Source: Gemmatimonadota bacterium
Lineage (GTDB): Bacteria > Gemmatimonadota > Gemmatimonadetes > Longimicrobiales > Gaopeijiaceae
Reading direction: 5' to 3'
Assembly: GCA_022826005.1 (NCBI GenBank)
Contig: JAJDVT010000141.1
Coordinates: forward strand, 124,001-188,000
Length of the DNA stretch: 64,000 nucleotides
Under the pieces are notes generated by a model, which was not told the origin of the DNA, did not search any database, and saw only the letters and a list, made by a program, of their open reading frames with translations. Made by a program: the position numbers and the translations under genes. This document shows, in pieces, positions 37,299 to 46,583 of the stretch; position 1 is the first letter of the stretch, and the number at the start of each line of letters is the position of its first letter.

Positions 37299-38552
37299 GT
37301 GCGCCGGCGATCACGCGTGAGCCGCACCCCCGCCCTGTCGCGGGGGCCCAAGTCGCGAGATCCCGCGTCACGAGGTCCCGCGTCCCGGCGCTGGTGGATC
37401 CTCGCCCTGCTCGGTGCGGCCGAGCTGCTCGGGATGTCGCTGTGGTTCACCGCGACGGCGGTGTCGGACGACCTCGCGGCACGCTGGGATCCTTCGGCCG
37501 CGGGGGCGGGGTGGCTGGCCACCGCCGTCAACCTCGGGTTCGTGGCGGGGACGGCGGTGGCGGCCATCCTGAACCTGGCCGACATCCTCCGTTCGCGGCT
37601 GTACTTCGCGGCGGCCGCGGCGCTTGCGGCGCTTGCGAATGCCGGCGTGCTGGCGGCCCCCGGTTTCGGCGAGGCGGTGGCGCTGCGCTTCGCCACCGGG
37701 TTCCTGCTCGCGGGCGTCTACCCTCCGGCGATGAAAATGGCCGCCACCTGGTTCCGCTCGGCGCGCGGGCTCGCCATCGGGACGATCGTGGGTGCGCTTA
37801 CGGTGGGGAAGGCCACGCCGTACCTGCTCAAGGCGCTGCCGCACGCGGGTCCGGAGCAGGTGATCCTGGGCGCGTCCGCGGGGGCGCTGGCCGCCGGCCT
37901 CCTCGTGCTGTTCCTCTACCGCGACGGGCCCTACCCGTTCAGGCGGGGCGCGTTTTCGTGGGGGCTCGCCGCGCGGGTGGTCCGCCACCGCGAGACCCGG
38001 CTCGCCACGGCCGGGTACCTGGGCCACATGTGGGAGCTGTACGCGATGTGGGCGTGGGTGCCGGCCTTCCTGGCCGCGTCGAGCGAGGCGGCGGGGCAGG
38101 GGGGCGGCTACGTCGAGCTGGCCAGCTTCGGCGCGCTCGCGGCGGGGGGGTTGGGGTGCCTGTGGGGCGGGTGGGCGGCCGACCGGATCGGGCGGGAGCG
38201 GCTCGTCAACCGCGCGATGGCCGCGAGCGGTCTCTGCTGCATGGCGATCGGTCTCCTCTTCGGGCAGATGTTCCCGCTCGTCGTGGCGGTCACCCTGGTG
38301 TGGGGATTCTTCGTGGTGGCCGACTCGGCACAGTTCAGCGCACTCGTCACCGAACTCGCGCCGCCGGAGGCCGCCGGCACCGCCCTGACCCTCCAGACCT
38401 GCGCCGGGTTCCTCCTGGCGTCGGTGACGGTGCAGGGGATTCCCCGGGTCGCCGAGGGGGTGGGGTGGCGCTGGGCGTTCGCCGTCCTGGCGCTCGGTCC
38501 GGCAGCGGGGATTGCCGCGATCAACCGTCTGCGGCGCGGCGCCTCCGGATGA
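37299..38552 (+). CDS. Major facilitator superfamily transporter
   Basis: 417 residues with about 12 predicted membrane helices, starting near residue 34 (W-I-L-A-L-L-G-A-A-E-L-L-G-M-S-L-W-F). The loop between helices 8-9 region has G-G-W-A-A-D-R-I-G-R-E-R, the MFS cytoplasmic D-R-x-G-R/E motif. The first 30 residues are basic and low complexity; a second GTG at 37317 is equally likely as the start. Substrate unknown. The 3' end overlaps the convergent membrane protein gene by 32 bases. Confidence 0.85.
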   Translation: MRRRSRVSRTPALSRGPKSRDPASRGPASRRWWILALLGAAELLGMSLWFTATAVSDDLAARWDPSAAGAGWLATAVNLGFVAGTAVAAILNLADILRSRLYFAAAAALAALANAGVLAAPGFGEAVALRFATGFLLAGVYPPAMKMAATWFRSARGLAIGTIVGALTVGKATPYLLKALPHAGPEQVILGASAGALAAGLLVLFLYRDGPYPFRRGAFSWGLAARVVRHRETRLATAGYLGHMWELYAMWAWVPAFLAASSEAAGQGGGYVELASFGALAAGGLGCLWGGWAADRIGRERLVNRAMAASGLCCMAIGLLFGQMFPLVVAVTLVWGFFVVADSAQFSALVTELAPPEAAGTALTLQTCAGFLLASVTVQGIPRVAEGVGWRWAFAVLALGPAAGIAAINRLRRGASG

Positions 38553-39609
38553 GGACGATTCCCCAGGTCATGACCGGCAGAACGAAGACGGCGAGGTACC
38601 CGTACGAGATGTAGCGGTAACCGGCCCCGATCAGCGGGATCAGCCCGAACTGGGCAATCGCCGCGCCGAGCGCCAGCATGCCCACCGCAGCCGTCACCCG
38701 GGCAAGCGGCGGCAACTCCCCGCCTCTCTCTTCGTAGCGCCGGGCGATCCGTTCGTTTACCGCGTGCAGCAGTCCCGCGCCGGTCTCGGCCAGGGTGCCG
38801 AAGAGCATGACCTGGAAGACGATCTGGAAGGTGCGCGAACCGAGCAGCTCCAGCATGTGATTCGCCGGCACGGTCTCGTCGACGATTCCGGGATACTGTC
38901 CCGCGATCGCGACGAAGAAGAGAAAGGCCGGGATCATCCCGATGGGACCGGACAGCAGCCCCGACACGAGCGTGTCCCTGCGGCTGCGGGCGTGGCGGAT
39001 GGTGATCAGCACGGCGGGCAGGACGCCGAGGTTGTAGCCCACGTATTCGAAGCCGCTGCGGATCCAGCTTCCATCGATGCCGCCGCTCGCCAGCGCGCTC
39101 CGGATGGCGGGGCTGAAGCTTGCCAGGCACCAGACGAAGAAGATCAGGTAGACCAGGTACAGGACCGCCGACCACCCGGTCAGCACCCGTTCGATGATCC
39201 GGTTTCCCCCGAAGACGAGGACGCCCACCGCCGTCATGATTCCGACCACCCCCACGAGGTAGTGGAAGCCGAAGGTCTCTTCGAGGATGGAACCGGCGGC
39301 GGCGGCGATCACGGCCAGCACGATCATCATCAGCGCGACGTAGAGTACCTCGAAGGCGACCCATCCCGGTCCCAGCAGCCGCTGGAAGAAGCTCCTGTAC
39401 TCGAACGCCCGGAATACGCGCGCGAACTCGTAGCTCACTACGCACACCGCGCTGAAGAGGGCCGTCGAAAGGGCCATGGCCAGCAAGCCCCCCAGCGGCC
39501 CGCGCGACAGGAAGAACTCGACCAGCTCCCGTCCGGTCCCGTATCCGCCGGCGATCACCACCGACTGGAAGATGAAACCGGGCAGCAGGTAGCGGCGCAG
39601 CAGGCTCAC
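38521..39609 (-). CDS. YkvI-like multi-spanning membrane protein
   Basis: 362 residues with about ten membrane helices (for example V-V-I-A-G-G-Y-G-T-G-R-E, M-M-I-V-L-A-V-I-A-A-A-A-G). The overall pattern matches the YkvI family, LeuT-fold-like proteins of unknown substrate. The start is set at the GTG at 39609 because GGGAGGA lies nine bases upstream; longer in-frame starts lack a site. It follows the osmoprotectant transporter on the same strand after 124 bases and may share its transcript. Confidence 0.75.
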   Translation of the reverse strand: MSLLRRYLLPGFIFQSVVIAGGYGTGRELVEFFLSRGPLGGLLAMALSTALFSAVCVVSYEFARVFRAFEYRSFFQRLLGPGWVAFEVLYVALMMIVLAVIAAAAGSILEETFGFHYLVGVVGIMTAVGVLVFGGNRIIERVLTGWSAVLYLVYLIFFVWCLASFSPAIRSALASGGIDGSWIRSGFEYVGYNLGVLPAVLITIRHARSRRDTLVSGLLSGPIGMIPAFLFFVAIAGQYPGIVDETVPANHMLELLGSRTFQIVFQVMLFGTLAETGAGLLHAVNERIARRYEERGGELPPLARVTAAVGMLALGAAIAQFGLIPLIGAGYRYISYGYLAVFVLPVMTWGIVLIRRRRAADG

Positions 39610-39733
39610 CAGTGAAATTCCTCCCCTCAACCGTCCGTGGACGGATCCGCCCGAGCCTTGGGAGTGGCGTGGTGCCGCACCCAAGAGCCGCTCGACCGGG
39701 TCGAAGCCAGTTCGGGCGACAGTGAACCTGGGG

Positions 39734-41338
39734 CTACCTCCGCCCCTCCGCCACCCCCCTTGGGGCGATCACGGTCTCGGCTCCGGCCAGCCCCCAGTCC
39801 ACCACCAGCGCGAGGCCGGCGGCGGGAACGGCTCCCGAGAGGATCATGACCGGATCGGTGAGCGAGAGCCCCGCCACGATGGGGTCGCCCAGTCCGCCCG
39901 CCCCGATGAAGGCCGCCAGGGTCGCGGTACCCACGTTGATCACCGCCGCCGTCCGCACCCCCGCCATGATCACCGGCGCGGCCAGCGGGAGCCGGATGCG
40001 GTGCAGCAGCTGCCACTCGGTCATTCCGAGTGCGCGCCCCGCCCCCACCGCCTCCGGCGCCGCCTCGATGATTCCCGTGTAGGTGTTGCGCAGGATCGGG
40101 AGGAGCGAGTACAGGAAGAGCGCCGCCACCGCCGGGGCCACTCCGATCCCGAGCACGGGGATCATGAAGGCGAGGAGCGCGATGCTCGGGATGGTCTGGA
40201 GCACCCCGGCGACCCGCAGGGCGGAACCGGCCAGCACCCGCCGCCGCTCCAGGACGACCCCTGCCGGCAGCGCCACCAGGATCGCGGCTCCGAGGGAGGC
40301 TAGGACCAGAAGGAGGTGGCGGGTGACCTGCCGGCCGAGCTCGCCCCGGTTGTCCCACATGTACCGGGGCAGTGTCAGAAGCACCGGCGCGCCTTCTCCC
40401 CTGCTGCCCGTGCCGCCGGCGTCCAGCTCCGGCCCCGGTGACCCGGTGCCCAGCCCGATCTCCGCCAGCAACGCCGCCGCGGCCTCCGCGATGGGCATGC
40501 CATCGACCTCGATGCGCTCGTTGGCGCGCCGCACCGCGTCGACGCCGATCCTTCCCGAAAGCCGGTTCAGGACGAGCACCGCCTCCGGGCGCTCCTCGCG
40601 GAAGGTCCGGCCCAGGAGTGCCGCGGCGTCGTAGGGCGGAAAGAAGCCGAGGTCATCGGCAAGCACCGCGAGGTCGTAGCGGGAGATGGCGCCGTCGGTG
40701 GAATAGGCGTCGATCACGTCCACCTCGTGCTCCTCGAGCGCCTGGTACTTGACCGCCTGCAGGAGGCTGCGCGTCTCGCGGAAATCGATCCCGTAGGTGG
40801 CCGCAAGTCCGTCCAGCCCGTCGGCCCGGCCGATGAAGTCCGGGGAAAACCCTCCCGCAAGCCCCGGTGCGATCGCCGCGAGTCCGGAGAGCGTGCGGAT
40901 GCCGAGGGAGTCCGCGGCCTCGCGGCGCATGGCCATCGCGTAGGTGTTCTCGAAGCCCAGCGGCGGGAGCCAGTGCAGCCCCCAGCGCGTCTCGAACTCC
41001 TCGCTGACCCGGTTGAAGACCTGGATGGACCCCCCGGTGGCCGTTTCCCCCAGAACCGCCGCCAGCCCGGTACCCGTATACTCGGGGTAGACATCGACAT
41101 CGCCACCGACGATCGCCTGCATCAGTATTTCAGTCGTTCCGAGTCCCGGACGCCGGTCCACCGCGTGGCCGTCGGCCTCGAGGACCTGGGCGAAGACCTC
41201 CGCGAGCAGGTAGGACTCCGCGAACGCCTTCGAGGCGACGACGATGGGACGTTGCGGGTCCTGTGCCTGCACCGACACGGACGCCGGCGGGAACAGCGCT
41301 GCCAGCAGGAAGAATCTCCACCTGTGGACCGCGGTCAC
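39734..41338 (-). CDS. Osmoprotectant ABC transporter: substrate-binding protein fused to permease
   Basis: 534 residues. A signal peptide (1-26, ending V-Q-A-Q) is followed by an OpuAC/ProX-type binding domain (A-S-K-A-F-A-E-S-Y-L-L-A-E, G-T-T-E-I-L-M-Q-A-I, D-V-Y-P-E-Y-T-G-T-G-L) to about residue 290. From about 320 a BPD-type permease has the E-A-A-P-E-A-V-G-A-G-R-A-L-G-M loop that docks on the ATPase and several membrane helices. Likely ligands are betaine, choline or related quaternary amines. The binding domain precedes the permease, unlike the better-known permease-first fusions. GTG start overlaps the stop of the ATPase gene (GTGA). Confidence 0.88.
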   Translation of the reverse strand: MTAVHRWRFFLLAALFPPASVSVQAQDPQRPIVVASKAFAESYLLAEVFAQVLEADGHAVDRRPGLGTTEILMQAIVGGDVDVYPEYTGTGLAAVLGETATGGSIQVFNRVSEEFETRWGLHWLPPLGFENTYAMAMRREAADSLGIRTLSGLAAIAPGLAGGFSPDFIGRADGLDGLAATYGIDFRETRSLLQAVKYQALEEHEVDVIDAYSTDGAISRYDLAVLADDLGFFPPYDAAALLGRTFREERPEAVLVLNRLSGRIGVDAVRRANERIEVDGMPIAEAAAALLAEIGLGTGSPGPELDAGGTGSRGEGAPVLLTLPRYMWDNRGELGRQVTRHLLLVLASLGAAILVALPAGVVLERRRVLAGSALRVAGVLQTIPSIALLAFMIPVLGIGVAPAVAALFLYSLLPILRNTYTGIIEAAPEAVGAGRALGMTEWQLLHRIRLPLAAPVIMAGVRTAAVINVGTATLAAFIGAGGLGDPIVAGLSLTDPVMILSGAVPAAGLALVVDWGLAGAETVIAPRGVAEGRR

Positions 41339-42063
41339 AACGCCACCCCGGACTTCTCGAGGAGCTCGGCGGCGTAACCGGTGGCGCTGTCGGCGAGTTC
41401 CCGCGCCGGAGCCTCGAGTGCGACTCCGCCCGCCCGCATCACTGCGATGTGAGTGGCCACCAGGACCGCTTCTCCGAGGTCGTGCGTCACGAAGACCGCG
41501 GTCACGCCCTCCGACTTGCGCAGCGCGATGAACGCCTCCTGCGCCTCGCTGCGGGTGATGGCGTCGAGGGCACCGAAGGGCTCGTCCATCAGAAGGATGT
41601 CGGGACCGGCCGCGATTGCGCGAGCGATGGCCACCCGCTGGCGCTGGCCCCCGGAGAGTTCGCGCGGATAGCGGTCCGCGAACGTGTCCGGACCCAGGCC
41701 GACGGCTTCCAGGCTGCGCCGGCCGTGCCCCGTGGCGTCCCCCCGTCCGAGGAGGCGCGGAACCAGCGAGGCGTTCGCCAGGCACGTCCAGTGGGGGATC
41801 AGGCCGCCGTCCTGCTGCACATACCCGATGGAGCGGCGCAGGGAGACCGGGTCAAGGGTGTCGACGGACTCCCCTCGGACCAGCACCCGCCCGGCATCCA
41901 GGTCGGTGAGCCTGTTGATCGATCGCAGGAGGGTCGTCTTGCCCGAGCCGCTCTCGCCGACCAGGCCGAGGCAATCCCCCGCTTCGACGCGCAGCGAGAC
42001 CCCGTCCAGCGCCACCGTCGAGCCGTAGCGCTTCTCGGCGCCCTCGATCCGGATCAGGGCCAC
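41335..42063 (-). CDS. Osmoprotectant ABC transporter ATP-binding protein
   Basis: 242 residues: Walker A G-E-S-G-S-G-K-T-T at 36-44, Q-loop Y-V-Q-Q-D-G-G-L-I-P-H-W, signature L-S-G-G-Q-R-Q-R, Walker B I-L-L-M-D-E-P-F-G-A-L-D and H-loop F-V-T-H-D. It resembles OpuCA/ProV but lacks the C-terminal CBS pair used for ionic-strength sensing in those proteins. It overlaps both neighbours by a few bases, so the three genes form one operon. Confidence 0.92.
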   Translation of the reverse strand: MALIRIEGAEKRYGSTVALDGVSLRVEAGDCLGLVGESGSGKTTLLRSINRLTDLDAGRVLVRGESVDTLDPVSLRRSIGYVQQDGGLIPHWTCLANASLVPRLLGRGDATGHGRRSLEAVGLGPDTFADRYPRELSGGQRQRVAIARAIAAGPDILLMDEPFGALDAITRSEAQEAFIALRKSEGVTAVFVTHDLGEAVLVATHIAVMRAGGVALEAPARELADSATGYAAELLEKSGVAL

Positions 42064-43046
42064 GGCGTCCCTTCCCCGAGTGCGCGCACCATCACCTCCC
42101 CGTCCACGTTTCCCCCGGTCACCACGGCCACGACGGTCTCGCCCGCCTCGACGGGAACGCGGCCGCACATCAGCGCCGCGACCGCCGCCGCCCCCGCGGG
42201 CTCGGCGACGAGCTTGGCGCGGGTGGCGAGCAGCTTCATCGCCGCAAGCATCTCCTCATCGGAGACCAGCACCACATCCTCCACATGATCGGCCACATAC
42301 CGGTAGGTGAGCCTCCCGGCCATCGGAGACGCGAGCCCGTCGGCGATGGTGTCGGTGCGGTCGAGCCGGACGGCGCGCCCCTCGTCGAGACTCCGGCGCA
42401 TCGCCGAGGCCCCCACCGGCTCGACCCCGAAGATGCGCATTCGGCACCTGCCGGCCAGCCGCCCCGCACAGGCCAGGGCACCCGCTATCCCGGCGATCTG
42501 CCCGCCACCCCCGACCGGGACCACGATCACACCCGGGCCCGGCACGTCGTCGGCAATCTCGAGCCCGGTCGACCCGTGCCCCGCGATGACCTCCGGCGCG
42601 TCGAAGGGATGGAGGAAGACGAGACCGTCGGCTTCGGCGCGGCGGTAGGCCTCGGCAAACGCTCCCGCGGCGTCCCCGTGGAGGACCACTTCGGCGCCGT
42701 AGCCCGCCGCCGCGGCAGCCTTGGTGCGCGCCGCGCGTTCCGGCATGACGACCACCGCCCGCGCACCCACCCGTCCGGCCGCCCACGCGACGGCCTGGGC
42801 ATGGTTCCCCGCGGAGATGGTGACCACGCCGCGGGCGCGCTCGGCCGGTCCAAGCGACGCAATCGCGTTCAGCGCTCCACGCACCTTGAACGACCCCGTC
42901 TTCTGCAGATTCTCGCACTTGAGGACCGGAGCCGTTGCCGAGTTGCGCCCCAGCGTCCGGAACGACAGCAGCGGAGTGCGATGCACGGCCGCATCGACCC
43001 GCCGCCGCGCGGAGACAAAATCCTTCGCCGTCAGGGAAGCGTTCAT
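42054..43046 (-). CDS. Threonine/serine dehydratase-family PLP enzyme
   Basis: 330 residues of PLP fold type II: the cofactor lysine in T-G-S-F-K-V-R-G-A (Lys54), the phosphate-binding glycine loop V-G-G-G-G-Q, S-A-G-N-H-A-Q-A-V-A, and a C-terminal G-G-N-V-D. There is no regulatory ACT domain, so it resembles catabolic threonine dehydratases, serine racemases or the EutB-type enzymes of ectoine use. It is the first gene of the operon with the osmoprotectant transporter, which suggests that the enzyme acts on an imported compound; this is inference. Confidence 0.85.
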   Translation of the reverse strand: MNASLTAKDFVSARRRVDAAVHRTPLLSFRTLGRNSATAPVLKCENLQKTGSFKVRGALNAIASLGPAERARGVVTISAGNHAQAVAWAAGRVGARAVVVMPERAARTKAAAAAGYGAEVVLHGDAAGAFAEAYRRAEADGLVFLHPFDAPEVIAGHGSTGLEIADDVPGPGVIVVPVGGGGQIAGIAGALACAGRLAGRCRMRIFGVEPVGASAMRRSLDEGRAVRLDRTDTIADGLASPMAGRLTYRYVADHVEDVVLVSDEEMLAAMKLLATRAKLVAEPAGAAAVAALMCGRVPVEAGETVVAVVTGGNVDGEVMVRALGEGTPWP

Positions 43047-43071
43047 GGGCCGGCTGCCGACGAATCAGTCG

Positions 43072-43101
43072 TTGCGTTCACCGAATCGGAATGCCTATTA
43101 T
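43072..43101 (+). promoter_or_regulatory. Sigma-70 promoter of the TonB receptor gene
   Basis: TTGCGT at 43072-43077 and TATTAT at 43096-43101, 18 bases apart; transcription would start near 43108, about 60 bases before the start codon. Confidence 0.5.
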
Positions 43102-43166
43102 AGTCACCAGTCAATGCCCGCCCCGATCGAAGGGCGGCGCTCACCCACTCGCGAGGATGGAGTCCC

Positions 43167-45875
43167 ATGCGCTCAGGATCAAGGTTTGCCGCGTTACTGT
43201 CGTTCGCCTTCGCGCTCCTCTCATCCGCGCAGGCGCAGGGGCAGCAGGGAACCATCACCGGGCGGGTCGTCGATATCGAGTCGGCGGGACCGCTCTCGGG
43301 CGCCGCGGTCGCGGTCCTCGGGCAGGACATCACACAGGGCACGAATGCGCAGGGACGGTTCAGCATAACGGTCGAACCGGGAACCTATTCGTTGGTGGTG
43401 TCCCTTATCGGCTACGCAACGAGGCGAATTGACGGGGTCGCGGTCAACGCCGGCGACGAGACGGAGGTGACGATCTCGCTCAGCTCCCAGGCGCTCGCCC
43501 TCAATCCGGTGGTCGTCACCGCCTCGCGCCGCCAGGAGAAGACGCTGGAGGCCCCCGCCTCGATCTCCACCGTTTCCGCGGAGCAGGTGGCCCGGACGAC
43601 CGCCACCACCGTGGCCGATCATGTCCGGGCCCTGCCGGGAGTCGACGCCGCCCAGACCGGGATCAACCAGGGGACGGTCGTCGCCCGCGGGTTCAACAAC
43701 GTCTTCTCGGGCGCCCTGCTCGCGATCATCGACAACCGCTATGCGCGCGTCCCGTCGCTCCGGTTCAACGCGTACAACATGTTCCCGACCAACGACCTCG
43801 ATCTCGACCGCATCGAGGTGTCCCTGGGGCCGGGGGCCGCGCTCTACGGGCCCAACGCGTCGAACGGGGTCATGCACCTGATCACGTCGTCGCCCCTCGA
43901 CAGGCAGGGGAGCAGCATCTCGCTCGCGGGGGGCGAACGCTCACTCTTCCAGGGACAGTTCCGCACGGCCCATGCTCCGAGCGAGAACTTCGGCTTCAAG
44001 ATCTCCGCCCAGTACATGCGGGGCAACGACTGGGAGTACGACGATCCGGTCGAAGCGGCGGCCCGCCGCGCCGACTGCGCCATCTGCATGCGGGACAACC
44101 TGGCCCAGCGCTACTCCGCCGACGCCCGCCTCGACTTCCGCTTCGCCGGCGACGGGAACCTCGTGCTGAACGGAGGGACCTCGACCCTGGTCACCGGAGT
44201 GGAGATGACCGGAATCGGCGCCTTCCAGGTGAAGAACTGGGGGTACAACTACCTCCAGTCCCGGTTCTCCAAGGGACGGCTCTTCGCCCAGGCCTTCCTC
44301 AATCTCACGAACTCCGGGTCGGATGTTGGCGGCACCGACCCCGGAGAAGGAACCTTCGGCCTGCGAACGGGCGATCCGGTCGTGGACCAGTCCACGACCA
44401 TGGCCTTCCAGTTCCAGTACGGCTTCGATCTGGGGTCGCGCCAGAGCTTCACCTACGGAGTCGACTGGCAGCGCACCGAGCCGAAGAGCGGCGGCACGAT
44501 CTTCGGCGCCAACGAGGACGACGACATCATCTCCGAGGTCGGCGCGTACCTGCACTCGGAGACCTCCATCCTCGACAACCTGGATCTGGTCACCGCAATT
44601 CGCGTGGACGACCACAGCCGTCTCACCGATCCCAACATCTCGCCGCGGGCGGCGCTGGTTTTCAGTCCGGCCGACGAACAGTCCTTCCGCCTGACCTATA
44701 ACCGGGCCTTCGCCACGCCCACCAGCACCAACCTCTTCCTGGACATCGTGGCCGACCGGATCCCGATCGTTCCGGGAGTCGCCTACGACATCAGGGCCCG
44801 CGGCGTGCCGAGCAGCGGATATGCATTCAGCCAGTCCTGTCCCGGTGGCTTCATGTCCTACTGCATGCACTCGCCGGTTGCTCAGGGGCCGATCCCGGCG
44901 AACGCGGCGCTGCTGTGGAACGGTGTCGTCGATCTTCTTACCGTCGTCTACCCGGAATTGGCCCTCGCGGCAGGCCTGCTCAAGAATCCGGGGGCCGGAC
45001 CCAACGATCCGGAGATCGGAACCTTCGTAGGCCTTCTGAATACGGGCGCCGCGCCCGGCGAGAATCCCTTCCAGCCGGTCACCGGGTCCCTCGGGGACGT
45101 GTCGCCGCTGGTGCCGACCATCAACAACACCTACGAGGTCGGATACAAGGGACTGATCGGGGGTCGGCTGCGTTTTTCCGCGGACGTCTACTCGACCACG
45201 GTCGAGAACTTCGTCGGTCCGCTGCGGGCGGTAACCCCCAATGTCTTCCTGGAACCGGGGAGCACTCTGGCATTCGTCCTCAACCGCCTCGCGCCGCTGA
45301 TCCAGGGTGGGATCGTGACGGAGGAAGTGGTGCGGGGAGTCGTGGCCCAGGCTGCGGCCCTGCCCCTGGGCACCATCGCGCCGGACGGCGCTGCCTCGCC
45401 CGATATCCTCGTCACCTACCGGAACTACGGCGAGATCACCTACTGGGGCACCGACCTTGCGGCCCGCTTCCTGGTCAGCGACAAGGTCCAGCTCGACGGC
45501 AGCTACTCCTTCCAGAGCGAGGACTGTTTCGACTTCGAGGAGGACGGCGTCTGCACCGGGTCCCAGGACATCGCGCTGAACGCCCCCAACCACAAGGGCT
45601 CGTTCGGGTTGACCATCGACGATCAGTCGGTGGGCTACAACGCCGGGTTGAGGATGCGCTTCAACGCGGGATTCCCGATGAACTCGGGGGTGTACCTGGG
45701 CGAGGTGGATGCCTACCAGCTCATCGACGCGTCGCTCGGCTACCGGCTGCCCTTCCAGCCCGGCGCCCACGTCTCGCTGACCGCGAACAACATCCTCAAC
45801 AACATGCACCGGGAGTTCGTGGGTGCGCCCGAAATCGGCAGGATGCTGCTGCTGCGGGTGCGCTACGACTTCTGA
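43167..45875 (+). CDS. TonB-dependent outer-membrane receptor with carboxypeptidase-like N-domain
   Basis: 902 residues. Signal peptide about 1-25 (ending A-Q-A-Q-G), then a CarboxypepD_reg-like beta-sandwich at about 28-110 (G-T-I-T-G-R-V-V, G-T-Y-S-L-V-V-S-L-I-G-Y). A plug domain (about 125-235: V-V-V-T-A-S-R, A-D-H-V-R-A-L-P-G-V-D, Y-G-P-N-A-S-N-G-V-M-H) and a 22-strand-type barrel follow, ending in the outer-membrane signal L-L-R-V-R-Y-D-F. It imports an unknown substrate with energy from TonB; no binding lipoprotein of the SusD type is adjacent. The paired Cys in A-D-C-A-I-C-M near residue 310 may form a loop disulphide. Confidence 0.93.
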   Translation: MRSGSRFAALLSFAFALLSSAQAQGQQGTITGRVVDIESAGPLSGAAVAVLGQDITQGTNAQGRFSITVEPGTYSLVVSLIGYATRRIDGVAVNAGDETEVTISLSSQALALNPVVVTASRRQEKTLEAPASISTVSAEQVARTTATTVADHVRALPGVDAAQTGINQGTVVARGFNNVFSGALLAIIDNRYARVPSLRFNAYNMFPTNDLDLDRIEVSLGPGAALYGPNASNGVMHLITSSPLDRQGSSISLAGGERSLFQGQFRTAHAPSENFGFKISAQYMRGNDWEYDDPVEAAARRADCAICMRDNLAQRYSADARLDFRFAGDGNLVLNGGTSTLVTGVEMTGIGAFQVKNWGYNYLQSRFSKGRLFAQAFLNLTNSGSDVGGTDPGEGTFGLRTGDPVVDQSTTMAFQFQYGFDLGSRQSFTYGVDWQRTEPKSGGTIFGANEDDDIISEVGAYLHSETSILDNLDLVTAIRVDDHSRLTDPNISPRAALVFSPADEQSFRLTYNRAFATPTSTNLFLDIVADRIPIVPGVAYDIRARGVPSSGYAFSQSCPGGFMSYCMHSPVAQGPIPANAALLWNGVVDLLTVVYPELALAAGLLKNPGAGPNDPEIGTFVGLLNTGAAPGENPFQPVTGSLGDVSPLVPTINNTYEVGYKGLIGGRLRFSADVYSTTVENFVGPLRAVTPNVFLEPGSTLAFVLNRLAPLIQGGIVTEEVVRGVVAQAAALPLGTIAPDGAASPDILVTYRNYGEITYWGTDLAARFLVSDKVQLDGSYSFQSEDCFDFEEDGVCTGSQDIALNAPNHKGSFGLTIDDQSVGYNAGLRMRFNAGFPMNSGVYLGEVDAYQLIDASLGYRLPFQPGAHVSLTANNILNNMHREFVGAPEIGRMLLLRVRYDF

Positions 45876-45903
45876 TTGCCTTGATGAGAAGGCACGGAGC
45901 CAG

Positions 45904-46365
45904 GTGACTTCGGGCGGAAAGCGCCAGCGCCAGAGCGCGCTCCTCGAGATCATCAAGGAGCACCGGGTGCCGCATCAGGAGGCGCTGCGGGAGCTTCTCG
46001 CCGAGGCGGGATTCCCGGTCACGCAGCCCACCCTGTCCCGGGACATCCGCGATCTGCGGCTGGTGAAGGTGACGGGGGCCGACGGCAGGCCGCACTACAC
46101 GCTGCCCGAGGAGTGGGACCATGTGCCGCCGCTCGACTCCATACTGCCGACGCTCTTCGTTGCCGTTGAGACGGTGGGCAACCTGGCCATTGTCCGCACG
46201 CTGAACGGCGCCGCGCAGACGGTGGCATCGGGGATCGACTGGGAGGAGTACGAGGGGCTGGCCGGGACCATCGCCGGCGACGACACGGTCCTTCTGATCC
46301 TGAGGGATTCGGAGGCGGCCGGGGAGGTGGCCCGTGCCCTGACGGAGCTGGCGCGGAAGGCCTGA
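45904..46365 (+). CDS. argR: Arginine repressor ArgR
   Basis: 153 residues. The winged helix-turn-helix (V-T-Q-P-T-L-S-R-D-I-R-D-L-R-L-V-K-V) and the hexamerisation/arginine-binding domain (V-G-N-L-A-I-V-R-T, L-A-G-T-I-A-G-D-D-T-V-L-L-I) are complete, with the G-D-D-T arginine-binding signature. GTG start at 45904; GGAG lies at 45897-45900. It sits directly before argG-argH, whose promoter carries two ARG boxes. Confidence 0.93.
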   Translation: MTSGGKRQRQSALLEIIKEHRVPHQEALRELLAEAGFPVTQPTLSRDIRDLRLVKVTGADGRPHYTLPEEWDHVPPLDSILPTLFVAVETVGNLAIVRTLNGAAQTVASGIDWEEYEGLAGTIAGDDTVLLILRDSEAAGEVARALTELARKA

Positions 46366-46481
46366 GCCGGACCGTGGCGGCGGAAGGGCGGGGAGGGGAG
46401 TGGGCGGGTTGGGTGTGGATTCGAACGACCTCGCCGGAGGGACGGCAGGCCTTGTAGACACCAGGCAATACCGGGAGACAC

Positions 46482-46510
46482 TTGACGCTGGGGAGCCGAC
46501 TGTATATTAT
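46482..46510 (+). promoter_or_regulatory. Strong sigma-70 promoter for argG
   Basis: TTGACG at 46482-46487 and TATTAT at 46505-46510 are exactly 17 bases apart. The -10 lies inside the first ARG box, the arrangement expected for direct repression. Confidence 0.75.
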
Positions 46511-46535
46511 TCCGTAAGAACTGCATTATTTTTCA
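46501..46535. promoter_or_regulatory. Tandem ARG boxes (ArgR operators)
   Basis: TGTATATTATTCC at 46501-46513 and TGCATTATTTTTCA at 46522-46535 both resemble the ARG-box dyad (TGNAT around ATTCA). Their centres are about 21 bases apart, one face of the helix over two turns, as for ArgR hexamers elsewhere. They overlap the argG promoter, and argR is the preceding gene. Confidence 0.65.
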
Positions 46536-46583
46536 TTTCACGCTTACAACCACGGCGCTTTCCGAAGCAGCCGGCTACATCAC

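Noticed and set aside
35591-37696. 1088-residue minus-strand frame extending the aminotransferase upstream
   Set aside because: The extra 700 residues are antisense to the sigma-4-like protein gene and have biased low-complexity composition.
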